Assembly (NCBI RefSeq): GCF_036347135.1
Contig: NZ_CP108938.1
Location: forward strand, 4,216,001-4,280,000
Length of the DNA: 64,000 nt
Origin: Streptomyces sp. NBC_00775
Lineage (GTDB): Bacteria; Actinomycetota; Actinomycetes; Streptomycetales; Streptomycetaceae
Reading direction: 5' to 3'
The position numbers and the translations under genes are program-made. The first letter of the stretch is position 1. The number at the start of each line of letters is the position of its first letter. Positions 7,250 to 16,377 of the stretch are shown in pieces. A model generated the notes under the pieces. It did not search any database and was not told where the DNA came from. It saw only the letters and a list, made by a program, of their open reading frames with translations.

Positions 7250-9057
7250 TCCACCTCGTTCCCCCGAGCCGTAGCCAGCTCACAAGCGAACACCTGCAAC
7301 GGAACGGTCGCCACCAGCGGCTGCAACAGCGTCGGCGTGGCCGGGATCCGGATCAGATGGTCGGCGTAGGGAACGACCGCCTCGTCGCCCTCCTCCGCGA
7401 TCACAATCGTGCGCGCACCCCGCGCCCGGATCTCCTGGATGTTGGACACGATCTTGTCGTGCAGGACCGAGCGCCCGCGCGGTGACGGCACCACGATGAC
7501 GACCGGCAGGTCATCCTCGATCAGCGCGATCGGCCCGTGCTTCAGCTCGCCCGCCGCGAAGCCCTCGGCGTGCATGTAGGCGAGCTCCTTGAGCTTCAGG
7601 GCCCCCTCCAGCGCCACCGGGTAGCCCACGTGCCGGCCCAGGAACAGCACGGTGTTCTTGTCGGCGAGGGAGCGCGCCAGCTCGCGTACCGGCTCCATGG
7701 TCTCCAGGACCCGCTCGACCTCGCCGGAGATGTGGGACAGGTCCCGGATCACGGCCAGGATCTCGTCGCCCCACTTGGTGCCGCGCACCTGGCCCAGGTA
7801 CAGGGCGACCAGATAGCAGGCGACCAGCTGCGTCAGGAACGCCTTCGTCGAGGCGACGGCGACCTCCGGGCCCGCGTGGGTGTACAGCACCGCGTCCGAC
7901 TCACGAGGGATGGTCGAGCCGTTCGTGTTGCAGATCGCCAGCACCTTGGAGCCCTGGTCGCGGGCGTGCCGCAGGGCCATCAGCGTGTCCATGGTCTCGC
8001 CGGACTGGGAGATGGCGATCACCAGCGACCGGGTGTCGAGAATCGGGTCCCGGTAGCGGAACTCGCTCGCGAGCTCCACCTCGCACGGGATCCGCGTCCA
8101 GTGCTCGATGGCGTACTTGGCGATCAGCCCGGCGTGGAAGGCGGTCCCACAGGCCACGATGACGACCTTGTCGATCTCGCGCAGCTCATGGACGGGGATC
8201 CGTACCTCGTCCAGCGTGAGCAGGCCGGACGCGTCGATGCGTCCCAGCAGCGTGTCGGCGACCGCCTTGGGCTGCTCGGCGATCTCCTTGAGCATGAAGT
8301 AGTCGTAGCCGCCCTTTTCGGCCGCCGAGACGTCCCAGTCCACATGGAAGGAGCGCACGTCGGCGGGCCGGCCGTCGAAGCCGGTGACCGTCACGCCGTC
8401 CCGGCGCAGCTCCACCACCTGGTCCTGGCCCAGCTCGATCGCGGAGCGCGTGTGGGCGATGAACGCGGCGACGTCCGAGGCGAGAAAGGCCTCGCCCTCT
8501 CCGACGCCGACCACGAGCGGCGAGTTCCGGCGCGCCCCGACCACCACGTCCGGATCGTCGGCGTGCACCGCGACCAGCGTGAACGCGCCCTCCAGGCGCC
8601 GGCACACCAACCGCATGGCCTCCGCCAGGTCCGCACACGAGGAGAACTCCTCGGCGAGCAGATGCGCGACCACCTCGGTGTCCGTCTCGGAGGCCAGCTC
8701 GTGCCCGCGCTCGGCCAACTCGGCGCGCAGCAGGGCGAAGTTCTCGATGATGCCGTTGTGGACGACGGCGACCCGGCCCGCGTTGTCCAGATGCGGATGC
8801 GCGTTCGCATCGGTGGGGCCCCCGTGGGTGGCCCAGCGGGTGTGTCCGATGCCCGTCGTCCCGGTCGGCAGCGGCCGGTCGACGAGCTCCTTCTCCAGGT
8901 TGACGAGCTTGCCGGCCTTCTTCGCGGCGGCGAGCCCCCCGTCCGCCGGCACGGCGACGCCCGCCGAGTCGTATCCCCGGTACTCCAGCCGCTTCAGTCC
9001 GGCCATCACCACGTCAAGCGCCGACTGCGACCCCACGTATCCCACGATTCCGCACAT
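7210..9057 (-). CDS. glmS: Glutamine-fructose-6-phosphate aminotransferase (isomerizing)
   Basis: The 615-residue enzyme makes glucosamine-6-phosphate from fructose-6-phosphate and glutamine, the first step toward UDP-GlcNAc for the cell wall. The start is the ATG giving MCGIVGYVG, because Cys2 becomes the N-terminal nucleophile of the glutaminase. An upstream extension to 9261 would destroy this. Two SIS sugar-isomerase domains follow (about residues 290-430 and 460-600). The sequences SQSGETMDT and the terminal LAKSVTVE match the family. No glmS ribozyme-like leader is recognisable upstream; the region to the divergent coaA is only about 160 bases. Its 3' end overlaps the convergent DUF397 gene by 40 bases. 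glmM lies nearby in the same pathway. Confidence 0.96.
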   Translation of the reverse strand: MCGIVGYVGSQSALDVVMAGLKRLEYRGYDSAGVAVPADGGLAAAKKAGKLVNLEKELVDRPLPTGTTGIGHTRWATHGGPTDANAHPHLDNAGRVAVVHNGIIENFALLRAELAERGHELASETDTEVVAHLLAEEFSSCADLAEAMRLVCRRLEGAFTLVAVHADDPDVVVGARRNSPLVVGVGEGEAFLASDVAAFIAHTRSAIELGQDQVVELRRDGVTVTGFDGRPADVRSFHVDWDVSAAEKGGYDYFMLKEIAEQPKAVADTLLGRIDASGLLTLDEVRIPVHELREIDKVVIVACGTAFHAGLIAKYAIEHWTRIPCEVELASEFRYRDPILDTRSLVIAISQSGETMDTLMALRHARDQGSKVLAICNTNGSTIPRESDAVLYTHAGPEVAVASTKAFLTQLVACYLVALYLGQVRGTKWGDEILAVIRDLSHISGEVERVLETMEPVRELARSLADKNTVLFLGRHVGYPVALEGALKLKELAYMHAEGFAAGELKHGPIALIEDDLPVVIVVPSPRGRSVLHDKIVSNIQEIRARGARTIVIAEEGDEAVVPYADHLIRIPATPTLLQPLVATVPLQVFACELATARGNEVDQPRNLAKSVTVE

Positions 9058-9214
9058 GGGCCGCAGCCTACGGTCCGAGGCCCGCCCGAACCCGGCACCT
9101 CGTGCCCGATATCGGAAATTCCAGCGGCCCTCGGCAGAGGTCACCGAGCACGCCGAGTACCCCGCGTGACGGACCCCACCCCCCATCCCGTCCATACTCC
9201 CGTAACAATGGACT

Positions 9215-10204
9215 GTGATCTCTCCGGTCTCCCCGTTGCAGCGGAGCGCCCACCGGCCCAAGCCGGAGGCGACTCCCTACGTCGACCTCACCCGTGCCGA
9301 GTGGAGCGCGCTGCGCGAAAAGACGCCGCTCCCGCTGAACGCCGAGGAGGTCGAGAAGCTGCGCGGTCTGGGCGATGTCATCGACCTCGACGAGGTGCGG
9401 GACATCTATCTGCCACTGTCCAGACTGCTCAATCTGTACGTCGGTGCCACCGACGGGCTCAGAGGCGCCCTGAACACCTTTCTCGGCGAGAAGGGCTCCC
9501 AGGCCGGCACCCCGTTCGTCATAGGGGTCGCCGGGTCCGTGGCCGTCGGCAAGTCCACCGTCGCCCGCCTCCTCCAGGCCCTGCTCTCACGCTGGCCCGA
9601 GCACCCGCGCGTCGAGCGGGTCACCACGGACGGCTTCCTGCTCCCCACCAAGGAGTTGGAGGCGCGCGGCCTGATGTCGCGCAAGGGTTTCCCCGAGTCG
9701 TACGACCGCCGCGCCCTGACCCGGTTCGTCGCCGACATCAAGGCGGGCAAGGACGAGGTGACGGCCCCCGTCTACTCGCACCTCATCTACGACATCGTGC
9801 CCGACCAGAAGCTCACGGTCCGCCGCCCCGACATCCTCATCGTCGAGGGCCTGAACGTGCTGCAGCCCGCCCTGCCCGGCAAGGACGGCCGCACCCGCGT
9901 CGGCCTCGCGGACTACTTCGACTTCAGCGTGTACGTCGACGCCCGCGCCGAGGACATCGAGGCCTGGTACCTCAACCGCTTCCGCAAGCTGCGCGCGACC
10001 GCCTTCCAGAAGCCCGACTCGTACTTCCGCAGGTACACCCAGGTCTCCGAGGAGGAGGCGCTCGACTACGCCCGCACGACCTGGCGGACCATCAACAAGC
10101 CGAACCTGCTGGAGAACGTGGCCCCGACGCGCGGCCGGGCGACCCTCGTCGTGCGCAAGGGCCCGGACCACAAGGTGCAGCGGCTGAGCCTGCGCAAGCT
10201 GTAA
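9215..10204 (+). CDS. coaA: Type I pantothenate kinase
   Basis: The 329-residue enzyme phosphorylates pantothenate, the first and usually limiting step of coenzyme A synthesis. The Walker A motif [12 protein letters not shown] lies at residues 104-115. The family-specific sequences TTDGFLLP and KGFPESYD follow, with SVYVDA and the NRF and YFRRY region near the C terminus. The GTG start gives [20 protein letters not shown], the N terminus I know from Streptomyces orthologues. No convincing Shine-Dalgarno sequence precedes it, but TAACAA sits 7 bases upstream of the GTG, so a leaderless mRNA is possible. The gene diverges from glmS. Confidence 0.94.
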   Translation: MISPVSPLQRSAHRPKPEATPYVDLTRAEWSALREKTPLPLNAEEVEKLRGLGDVIDLDEVRDIYLPLSRLLNLYVGATDGLRGALNTFLGEKGSQAGTPFVIGVAGSVAVGKSTVARLLQALLSRWPEHPRVERVTTDGFLLPTKELEARGLMSRKGFPESYDRRALTRFVADIKAGKDEVTAPVYSHLIYDIVPDQKLTVRRPDILIVEGLNVLQPALPGKDGRTRVGLADYFDFSVYVDARAEDIEAWYLNRFRKLRATAFQKPDSYFRRYTQVSEEEALDYARTTWRTINKPNLLENVAPTRGRATLVVRKGPDHKVQRLSLRKL

Positions 10205-10227
10205 TCCCGTACGACTATTCTGCGCCC

Positions 10228-11163
10228 ATGCTGCACCTGCGCCTGATCACGCCCGCCGACCGCACCGATGACGTCGTACGGCTCATCGAGAAGACGGTCG
10301 GCACCACCCACCTCGTGGTCCTGCCGGGCGCGGCCCGCAACCCGGCCGGGGATGTCGTGATGTGTGACGTCGCGCGCGAGGCGGGCGACGAACTCATCGG
10401 TGGTCTCAGGGAGTTGGAGCTCGACAAGACCGGTTCGATCGCCGTCGAGGACATCGATCTGTCGCTGTCGAAGCGTGCCGACAAGGCGGAGGCCGAGGCG
10501 CCGGGCGAGGGTGCGGACGCGGTGCTGTGGGAGCACTTGGCGGACGCCTCGCACGAGGAGTCGACGCTCAGCGTCACCTATGTGGCACTGCTGGCGGTCG
10601 CGACGATGCTCGCGGCCTGCGGTGTGATGCTCGACAACGCGATCCTGATCGTCGGCGCGATGGCCGTGGGCCCGGAGTTCGGCCCGCTCGCGGGGATCTC
10701 CACGGCTCTGGTGCGGCGGGCCCCGCACCTGGTGTGGCGCTCACTGTGGGCGCTGCTCGCCGGTTTCGCGGTGGCGATGGTGCTGACGGCGGGCTTCAGC
10801 TGGCTGCTGGACGCGCTCGGGCTGTTCGAGAAGTCCATGGTGGAGGCGCCCCGGCCGAACACCGCCTTCATCTGGAAGCCCGACTGGATGTCCTTCGTCG
10901 TGGCCTTCCTGGCAGGCATCGCCGGCACCCTGTCCCTCACCTCCGCGAAGTCGGGCGCCCTGATCGGCGTGGCGATCTCGGTGACGACCGTCCCAGCCGC
11001 CGCAAACGCCGCCGTGGCCCTCAGCTACACGGACTACTCCCAGATGTGGGGCTCCACTTGGCAACTCCTGGCCAACCTGGGCGGCATCGTCCTGGCGGGC
11101 ACCCTCACCCTGCTGCTCCAGAAATGGTTCTGGGCCAAACAACGAACCAGCGTGCCCCTTTAG
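10228..11163 (+). CDS. DUF389 (TIGR00341-like) integral membrane protein
   Basis: This 311-residue protein has a soluble N-terminal region (about 1-100) that ends in a Lys/Glu/Ala-rich linker. Five or six membrane helices follow. The segment with AILIVGAMAVGPEFGPLAGI and the later ALIGVAISVTTVPAAANAAV stretch are characteristic of DUF389 proteins. Their function is not established. It starts only 23 bases after coaA, so the two probably share a transcript; the ATG has no clear ribosome-binding site. Its TAG stop falls inside the first unit of the tandem repeat block at 11159. Confidence 0.85.
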   Translation: MLHLRLITPADRTDDVVRLIEKTVGTTHLVVLPGAARNPAGDVVMCDVAREAGDELIGGLRELELDKTGSIAVEDIDLSLSKRADKAEAEAPGEGADAVLWEHLADASHEESTLSVTYVALLAVATMLAACGVMLDNAILIVGAMAVGPEFGPLAGISTALVRRAPHLVWRSLWALLAGFAVAMVLTAGFSWLLDALGLFEKSMVEAPRPNTAFIWKPDWMSFVVAFLAGIAGTLSLTSAKSGALIGVAISVTTVPAAANAAVALSYTDYSQMWGSTWQLLANLGGIVLAGTLTLLLQKWFWAKQRTSVPL

Positions 11164-11365
11164 GGGTGCAATCTTTAGGGGCGCGGGGAACGGCGCAGTC
11201 TTTTAGGGGCGCGAGGAACGGCGCAGCCTTTAGGGGCGCGGGGAACGGCGCAATCTTTTAGGGGCGCGAGGAACTGCGCAGCCTTTAGGGGCGCGGGGAA
11301 CGGCGCAGTCTTTCAGGGGCGCGAGGAACTGCGCGACAAGCCACGACGCTCCCGCAGCCCGCAAC
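11159..11365. repeat. Tandem array of a Streptomyces dispersed repeat (27-28 bp units)
   Basis: Units begin with TTTAGGGG at 11159 (short), 11174, 11202, 11229, 11257 and 11284, and with TTTCAGGGG at 11311. Internal units are 27 or 28 bp long and alternate between GCGCGGGGAACGGCGCA and GCGCGAGGAAC-GCGCA forms. The last unit alone carries the tail CAAGCCACGACGCTCCCGCAG. This is the familiar Streptomyces intergenic repeat; a single full copy occurs at 26128-26181. It fills the gap between the convergent 3' ends of the DUF389 gene and glmM. Confidence 0.9.
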
Positions 11366-11402
11366 ACACAGAACCCCCCACCCCTACCCGGCAACCCCGG
11401 CA

Positions 11403-12761
11403 CTACCCCAGCGCAGACTTCACCGCATCAGCCAACCGCCCAGCCACAGACCGCGCATGGTCGATATCCGCAGCCTCGACCATGACCCGAACAAGCGGCT
11501 CGGTCCCAGAAGACCGCAACAACACCCGCCCCGTAGACCCAAGCTCCCGCTCCGCGTCAGCCACCGCGGCGGCCAGCTCGGCAGACGTCCCCACCCGCGA
11601 CTTGTCGACGTCGGGCACATTGATCAACACCTGCGGCAGCCGCTCCATGACGGACGCGAGATCCTGGAGCGTACGCCCGGTCTGGGCGACCCGGGCCGCC
11701 AGCAGCAGCCCGGTCAGCGTGCCGTCGCCGGTGGTGGCGTGGTCGAGAATGATCACGTGCCCGGACTGCTCGCCACCGAGCGCGTAGCCGTGTTCCTTCA
11801 TCTCCTCCAGGACGTAACGGTCACCGACCGCGGTCTGGATGACGGAGACTCCCTCACGCTCCATGGCGAGCTTGAAGCCCAGATTGGACATGACAGTCGC
11901 GACAACGGTGTCGGAGCGCAGTGCGGAACGCTCCCGCATCGCCAGCGCGAGTACGGCCAAGATCTGGTCACCGTCCACCTCGGCACCCGTGTGGTCCACG
12001 GCGAGGCAGCGGTCGGCGTCGCCGTCGTGCGCGATGCCGAGGTCGGCGCCGTGTTCGAGGACGGCGGCCCTCAGAAGGCCGAGGTGGGTGGAGCCGCAGC
12101 CGTCGTTGATGTTCAGGCCGTCGGGCTCCGCGCCGATCGTGATGATCTCGGCACCGGCGCGCGAGAAGGCCTCGGGCGAGACCCGGGCGGCGGCGCCGTG
12201 CGCCTCGTCGAGGACGATCTTCAGACCGTCGAGACGGTTCGGGAGCACGCCGATGAGGTGGGCGACGTACTGGTCGAACCCTTCGCCGTAGGAGCGCACG
12301 CGCCCGACGCCCGAGCCGGTGGGCCGGTCCCAGGGAGCGCCGGTGCGGTGCTCGTCGTAGACGGCCTCGATCCGCTCCTCCAGCTCGTCGTCGAGCTTGT
12401 GCCCGCCGCGTGCGAGGAACTTGACGCCGTTGTCCGGCATGGCGTTGTGGCTGGCCGAGAGCATCACGCCGAGGTCGGCGCCGAGCACGCCGGTGAGATA
12501 CGCCACCGCCGGGGTGGGCAGCACACCGACCCGCAGGACGTCCACGCCCGCGCTGGCCAGGCCCGCCACCACGGCGGCCTCCAGGAACTCCCCGGACGCG
12601 CGCGGGTCCCGCCCGACCACCGCGACCGGCCGGTGGCCCTCGAACGAGCCCGCCTCGGCCAGTACGTGCGCCGCCGCCACGGAGAGTCCGAGCGCGAGCT
12701 CGGCCGTCAGATCCGCGTTGGCGACACCGCGCACGCCGTCCGTGCCGAAGAGTCGTCCCAC
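11403..12761 (-). CDS. glmM: Phosphoglucosamine mutase
   Basis: The 452-residue enzyme interconverts glucosamine-6-phosphate and glucosamine-1-phosphate on the path to UDP-GlcNAc, downstream of GlmS. It has the phosphoserine loop [11 protein letters not shown] with catalytic Ser104, the magnesium loop DGDADR (about residue 245) and the C-terminal phosphate loop [12 protein letters not shown]. The GTG start at 12761 is preceded by AGGAGG. Length is normal for the family. It lies downstream of rplM and rpsI but is separated from them by a strong terminator at 12861-12892, so it probably has its own promoter in that gap. Confidence 0.96.
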   Translation of the reverse strand: MGRLFGTDGVRGVANADLTAELALGLSVAAAHVLAEAGSFEGHRPVAVVGRDPRASGEFLEAAVVAGLASAGVDVLRVGVLPTPAVAYLTGVLGADLGVMLSASHNAMPDNGVKFLARGGHKLDDELEERIEAVYDEHRTGAPWDRPTGSGVGRVRSYGEGFDQYVAHLIGVLPNRLDGLKIVLDEAHGAAARVSPEAFSRAGAEIITIGAEPDGLNINDGCGSTHLGLLRAAVLEHGADLGIAHDGDADRCLAVDHTGAEVDGDQILAVLALAMRERSALRSDTVVATVMSNLGFKLAMEREGVSVIQTAVGDRYVLEEMKEHGYALGGEQSGHVIILDHATTGDGTLTGLLLAARVAQTGRTLQDLASVMERLPQVLINVPDVDKSRVGTSAELAAAVADAERELGSTGRVLLRSSGTEPLVRVMVEAADIDHARSVAGRLADAVKSALG

Positions 12762-12860
12762 TTGTCCTCCTGAGGAAGCTTCAGAGTTCGGAAGTCATCC
12801 GATCACACGAGCCTTTGAGCACCTTGTGCCGTTATACGCCCATGGCAGTGATAAACGAAC

Positions 12861-12892
12861 GCCCCGGCGGCACTGTGGCGTGCCGCCGGGGC
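12861..12892 (-). terminator. Hairpin terminator after rpsI
   Basis: Perfect 13-bp stem, arms 12861-12873 and 12880-12892, loop tgtggc, 50-80 bases beyond the rpsI stop codon and ahead of glmM. The arms are extremely GC-rich (GCCCCGGCGGCAC). It ends the rplM-rpsI transcript. Confidence 0.85.
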
Positions 12893-12941
12893 GATCGGAC
12901 GTACTACGCGTACTGCTACGCGTACGAGCAGGCAGCGAAGA

Positions 12942-13469
12942 TTAACGCTTGCTGTACTGCGGGGCCTTGCGGGCCTTCTTGAGACCGGCCTTCTTGCGCT
13001 CGACCGCACGGTCGTCGCGCTTGAGGAAGCCGGCCTTCTTGAGGGCGCCGCGGTTGTTGTCCACGTCGGCCTCGTTCAGGGCGCGGGCCACGCCGAGGCG
13101 CAGGGCACCGGCCTGACCGGAGACGCCGCCACCCGAGATGCGGGCGATGACGTCGTAGCGGCCGTCGAGCTCGAGCACCTTGAAGGGCTCGTTGACTTCC
13201 TGCTGGTGCACCTTGTTGGGGAAGTAGTCCTCAAGGGTGCGACCGTTGATCTTCCACTTGCCGGTGCCCGGGACGATCCGGACGCGGGCGATGGCGTTCT
13301 TGCGACGGCCCAGGCCGGCGGCCGGCTGCGGGTCACCGAAGCGGCCCGCGAGCGACTCAGAGGTGTACTCGCCCTCGACGGGCACCTCGGACTCGCTGGT
13401 GTAGCTCTCGATGTCGACAAGCTCGGTCTCAGTCTCTTCGACCGGCTGCTCAACGGTGGTCTCGGCCAC
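12942..13469 (-). CDS. rpsI: 30S ribosomal protein S9
   Basis: The 175-residue protein has the usual actinobacterial acidic extension (about residues 1-50, Glu/Thr-rich) before the conserved core. The core contains [12 protein letters not shown] and [19 protein letters not shown], and ends in the basic tail RKAPQYSKR that reaches the P site of the ribosome. The GTG start is preceded by GAGGAG. It lies 44 bases downstream of rplM in the conserved rplM-rpsI operon. Confidence 0.97.
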   Translation of the reverse strand: MAETTVEQPVEETETELVDIESYTSESEVPVEGEYTSESLAGRFGDPQPAAGLGRRKNAIARVRIVPGTGKWKINGRTLEDYFPNKVHQQEVNEPFKVLELDGRYDVIARISGGGVSGQAGALRLGVARALNEADVDNNRGALKKAGFLKRDDRAVERKKAGLKKARKAPQYSKR

Positions 13470-13513
13470 GATGCTCCTCAGATTCTTTTCTGTCTTTGGG
13501 GGTGTGGCCGGAA

Positions 13514-13957
13514 CTACTGCGCGACCTGGGTGATCTCGAACGGCACCGGCTGCTGGGCAGCGTGGGGGTGCTGGTCGCCCGAGTAGACCTTCAGCTTCGA
13601 GAGCACCTGACGGCCCAGGGTGTTCTTGGGGATCATGCCCTTGATGGCCTTCTCGACGGCCTTCTCGGGGTTCTTGGCCAGCAGCTCGTCGTAACGGACG
13701 GAGCGCAGACCACCCGGGTAGCCGGAGTGGCGGTAAGCCATCTTCTGGGTCTTCTTGTTGCCGGACAGGTGCACCTTGTCCGCGTTGATGATGATGACGA
13801 AGTCACCAGCGTCGACGTGGGGGGCAAAAATCGGCTTGTGCTTGCCCCGCAGGATGTTCGCGGCAGTGGTCGCGAGACGACCCAGGACGACATCCTGGGC
13901 GTCGATGACGTACCACTGGCGAGTGATGTCGCCGGGCTTGGGGCTGAACGTACGCAC
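13514..13957 (-). CDS. rplM: 50S ribosomal protein L13
   Basis: This 147-residue protein starts at the GTG giving [10 protein letters not shown], preceded by GAAGG; upstream in-frame residues do not belong to the family. The core sequences [16 protein letters not shown] and [18 protein letters not shown] are diagnostic. It is the first gene of the rplM-rpsI operon. The 185-base upstream region holds a small ACCGG/CCGGT hairpin at 14071-14091 in an ACACC context resembling other ribosomal leaders in this window. Confidence 0.97.
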   Translation of the reverse strand: MRTFSPKPGDITRQWYVIDAQDVVLGRLATTAANILRGKHKPIFAPHVDAGDFVIIINADKVHLSGNKKTQKMAYRHSGYPGGLRSVRYDELLAKNPEKAVEKAIKGMIPKNTLGRQVLSKLKVYSGDQHPHAAQQPVPFEITQVAQ

Positions 13958-14070
13958 GGTCGTAGCCTTCGCTTCTTCAGTGAGTGGGTCCTGACATGGC
14001 CACCACGGACGATCACGACAGCCCTGACCGCATGGCGGTGACGCATACCGCACGCTGGTCGCTGGTCATC

Positions 14071-14091
14071 GGCCCCGGTGGACCGGTGTAA
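14071..14091 (-). promoter_or_regulatory. Leader hairpin ahead of rplM (candidate)
   Basis: On the minus strand the sequence reads TTACACCGGTCCACCGGGGC, with CCGGT/ACCGG arms. It lies 114-134 bases before the rplM start. It resembles the GACAC-plus-hairpin leaders of rpsL, rpsJ and tuf only loosely. A perfect CTCACGTGAG palindrome lies just upstream at 14098-14107. Confidence 0.3.
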
Positions 14092-14142
14092 GGGCCCCTC
14101 ACGTGAGAATGAGCAAGCCAATACACATAACGAACTGCGAGC

Positions 14143-15354
14143 TTACCCGCGCTGCCCCGTACGGGTCAAAACGCGAGCCTCGCGGTCCGTGACTGGCTTG
14201 GGTACCGCTGCGGGTCCGCCCGGCGCCGGGCGCCGGGCTGTCGCCACCGCGGCGGCCAGTACACAAAGGGTAAGGCAGTCCCGGAAGGCCCGGCGCGTCA
14301 CCGGCTCCAGCCAGGGCCAGCTGAAGCCCGGCACCTGCGGCAGCAGGGCGAGCCAGAACCAGGGGCTACGGGCCACCGAACCCGGGTGCGGCACACCCGC
14401 GAGCAGCAGCGGCAGCACGACGAGCAGATAGTGGTCGTACGACGGCCGGGACACCAGGAACGCCGAGAGCATCAGCGTCGCGGCGGTCTCGACGAGCCGC
14501 AGCGGCCCGGGATCGGCACGGTTCCAGCGCCGGTACGCGCACCAGACCCCCGCGCCGGCGGCCGCGAGGGCGATCGAGGCCGCCGCCCCCTGCGGCACGC
14601 CGAGCCGGGTCAGCACCGCCCCCGGCGATGCCTCGTACAGCCGTACGAAATTGTCGTGTCCCCGCAGCAGGAACGGCAGCGTCCGTGTGACGAATCCCGC
14701 AGGGTCGGGCATCAGCAGGGCCGCCCCGCCGGAGGCCACCGCCGGGACCAGCACCAGGGCGGCCAGCCCCTGCCATCGCCGGGCGAGGACGAAGAGCAGC
14801 GCCATCGGTGCGAGCAGCGGCTTCAGGACGATCGCGGTACCGATCACCGCCCCCGCCAGGACCCAGCGCCCGCGCACCGCGCACAGCAGCCCCAGCGGCA
14901 GCGCGACCGCCGCCGTCACGGTCCAGTTGCCGAGCGTCACCAGGTGGCCGAAGGGTGCGAAGCCGAGCGCGAGCCCGGTCAGGCCGAGCACGGCGAAGCG
15001 GCTGCGCCAGGAAATCTCATGGACCCGGAGCGCGCAGGCCCAGCCCGCCACCAGCAGCCCGGTCACCGTCAGCGGGACCAGCACCCGCAGTACGGACAGC
15101 GGCAGCAGCGCCTGCGGGACGGCCGCGAGCACCGCGCCGGGCAGATAGAGGAAGTGCGGGTCGGCGTAGGGCGAGCCCCCGTCCAGCCAGGTCCGGGCCG
15201 CCCGGACGACGATCGCGTTGTCCATCCCGCCGTCCGAACTGGCGCGCGCGACGTTCACCACCCGCAGGCACAGCACCAGGGCCAGCACCGCCCACGCGTG
15301 CCGGGAGGCCCGGCGCACCAACCACCCGGAGATATCGCTTTTATCCGTATCCAT
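14143..15354 (-). CDS. GT87/DUF2029-type polyprenol-linked glycosyltransferase, membrane protein
   Basis: This 403-residue protein has about ten membrane helices. The N-terminal external loop contains GGSPYADPHFLYLPGA, which fits the GT-C fold of DUF2029/GT87 proteins. Those enzymes transfer sugars from polyprenyl phosphate donors (for example the mannosyltransferases of mycobacterial lipoglycan synthesis). The loop sequence LTLGNWT and the LKPLLAP segment also fit. The start is ATG 15354, though GTG 15363 is in frame; neither has a strong ribosome-binding site. It lies downstream of the divergent gene at 15429. The acceptor is unknown. Confidence 0.75.
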   Translation of the reverse strand: MDTDKSDISGWLVRRASRHAWAVLALVLCLRVVNVARASSDGGMDNAIVVRAARTWLDGGSPYADPHFLYLPGAVLAAVPQALLPLSVLRVLVPLTVTGLLVAGWACALRVHEISWRSRFAVLGLTGLALGFAPFGHLVTLGNWTVTAAVALPLGLLCAVRGRWVLAGAVIGTAIVLKPLLAPMALLFVLARRWQGLAALVLVPAVASGGAALLMPDPAGFVTRTLPFLLRGHDNFVRLYEASPGAVLTRLGVPQGAAASIALAAAGAGVWCAYRRWNRADPGPLRLVETAATLMLSAFLVSRPSYDHYLLVVLPLLLAGVPHPGSVARSPWFWLALLPQVPGFSWPWLEPVTRRAFRDCLTLCVLAAAVATARRPAPGGPAAVPKPVTDREARVLTRTGQRG

Positions 15355-15428
15355 GCAGGTCACGCTAGGGGCTCAGGTGCTCTGTGAAGCGGAACGGCAC
15401 CCCCCAACGCCCGTCTAAGATGCGGCGC

Positions 15429-16316
15429 ATGAGTTATGGGCAGGGTGGGCAGGGGCAGCCCCCGTGGGATCCCTGGAAGCCGGGTTCTCAGCAGCCTCAG
15501 TGGGGCGGCCAGAACGCCGATCGGACTCCTGACTGGGCGGCACTCGCCGAGGCGTCCGAGTCACGCAACAAGCGCCGCAGAGTGCTGTTCATCGGCGGCG
15601 GAGCGCTCGCCACGGTCGCGGTCGGCGCGGCCGTCGCCGTGGCCGTCGTGTCCGCGAACGGGGACACGACGGCCTCGAACCAGCCCTCCAACCTGCCGGC
15701 GACCGCGACCATCCCGAGCGAGACCACCGCTCCGGCCCCGTCGTTCGCGCCGACCTCGGCCCCTCCCCCGCTGGATCCCAAGGACTTCATATCCAGCGCG
15801 GAGAAGGACACGGCGGCGCTCAGCCCGGACATCCTCTTCCCCGGTACGCAGCTCACGATGGGTGACCGCGTCTACCGCAAGGGCCCGACGGCCGACACGA
15901 AGAGCTGCAAGTCGGCCGCGAAGGGCACCCTGCCCCGGGTCCTCACCAAGAACAACTGCACGCGCGTCCTGCGCGTCACCTACACCAGGGACGGCGTCGC
16001 GGTGACGGTCGGCGTGGCCGTCTTCGACACCGAGGCCCAGGCGACCAAGGCCAAGGGCGACGCGGACAAGAAGAGCATCATCAACTCGCTGTCCGGCAAC
16101 GGCGTCAAGTCCTTCTGCGACGCGGCGGTCTGCCGCTCGACCACCAACTCCTATGGCCGCTACGCCTACTTCACGCTCGCCGGTTTCACCAACGGCAAGG
16201 ACGTGACGACCAAGGACACCAAGGTCTTCACGACCGGCGACGACCTCGCCGAGTTCGCCTTCCGGCAGATCCGCCGGCGAGGCGAGGCCCAGGCGTCGGC
16301 GGCGGCCAACGAGTAG
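15429..16316 (+). CDS. Membrane-anchored exported protein of unknown function
   Basis: The 295-residue protein has a short Gln/Pro/Trp-rich cytoplasmic N terminus (PPWDPWKPGSQQPQWGG), then a basic RNKRRR stop-transfer. One membrane helix (about residues 52-75) and a long Thr/Pro/Ser linker (80-130) lead to a folded extracytoplasmic domain. The domain has four Cys residues (CKS, NNC, FCDAAVC) that could form disulfides. This is a common Streptomyces architecture without assigned function. It is transcribed alone between a divergent GT87 gene and the convergent glycan cluster. Confidence 0.72.
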   Translation: MSYGQGGQGQPPWDPWKPGSQQPQWGGQNADRTPDWAALAEASESRNKRRRVLFIGGGALATVAVGAAVAVAVVSANGDTTASNQPSNLPATATIPSETTAPAPSFAPTSAPPPLDPKDFISSAEKDTAALSPDILFPGTQLTMGDRVYRKGPTADTKSCKSAAKGTLPRVLTKNNCTRVLRVTYTRDGVAVTVGVAVFDTEAQATKAKGDADKKSIINSLSGNGVKSFCDAAVCRSTTNSYGRYAYFTLAGFTNGKDVTTKDTKVFTTGDDLAEFAFRQIRRRGEAQASAAANE

Positions 16317-16364
16317 CAGGTGGCGCCCGCGGGGGCGGCCGACGCACAGCCGGCCGCCACCTGC
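16316..16364. terminator. Bidirectional terminator between convergent genes
   Basis: GCAGGTGGC at 16316-16324 pairs with GCCACCTGC at 16356-16364, and an inner GGCGGCC/GGCCGCC stem can form around 16335-16358. It fills the gap between the anchored protein at 15429 and the glycosyltransferase at 16378. Confidence 0.7.
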
Positions 16365-16377
16365 GCGAAGACCCCCG

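Noticed and set aside
9058..9214. A glmS ribozyme or amino-sugar riboswitch upstream of glmS
   Set aside because: No recognisable structure; the gap is short and shared with the divergent coaA, and the ribozyme is known from Firmicutes.
7537..11163. A 1208-codon plus-strand frame across glmS, coaA and the DUF389 gene
   Set aside because: It is antisense to glmS and out of phase with coaA; only its end is the real DUF389 gene, which starts at 10228.
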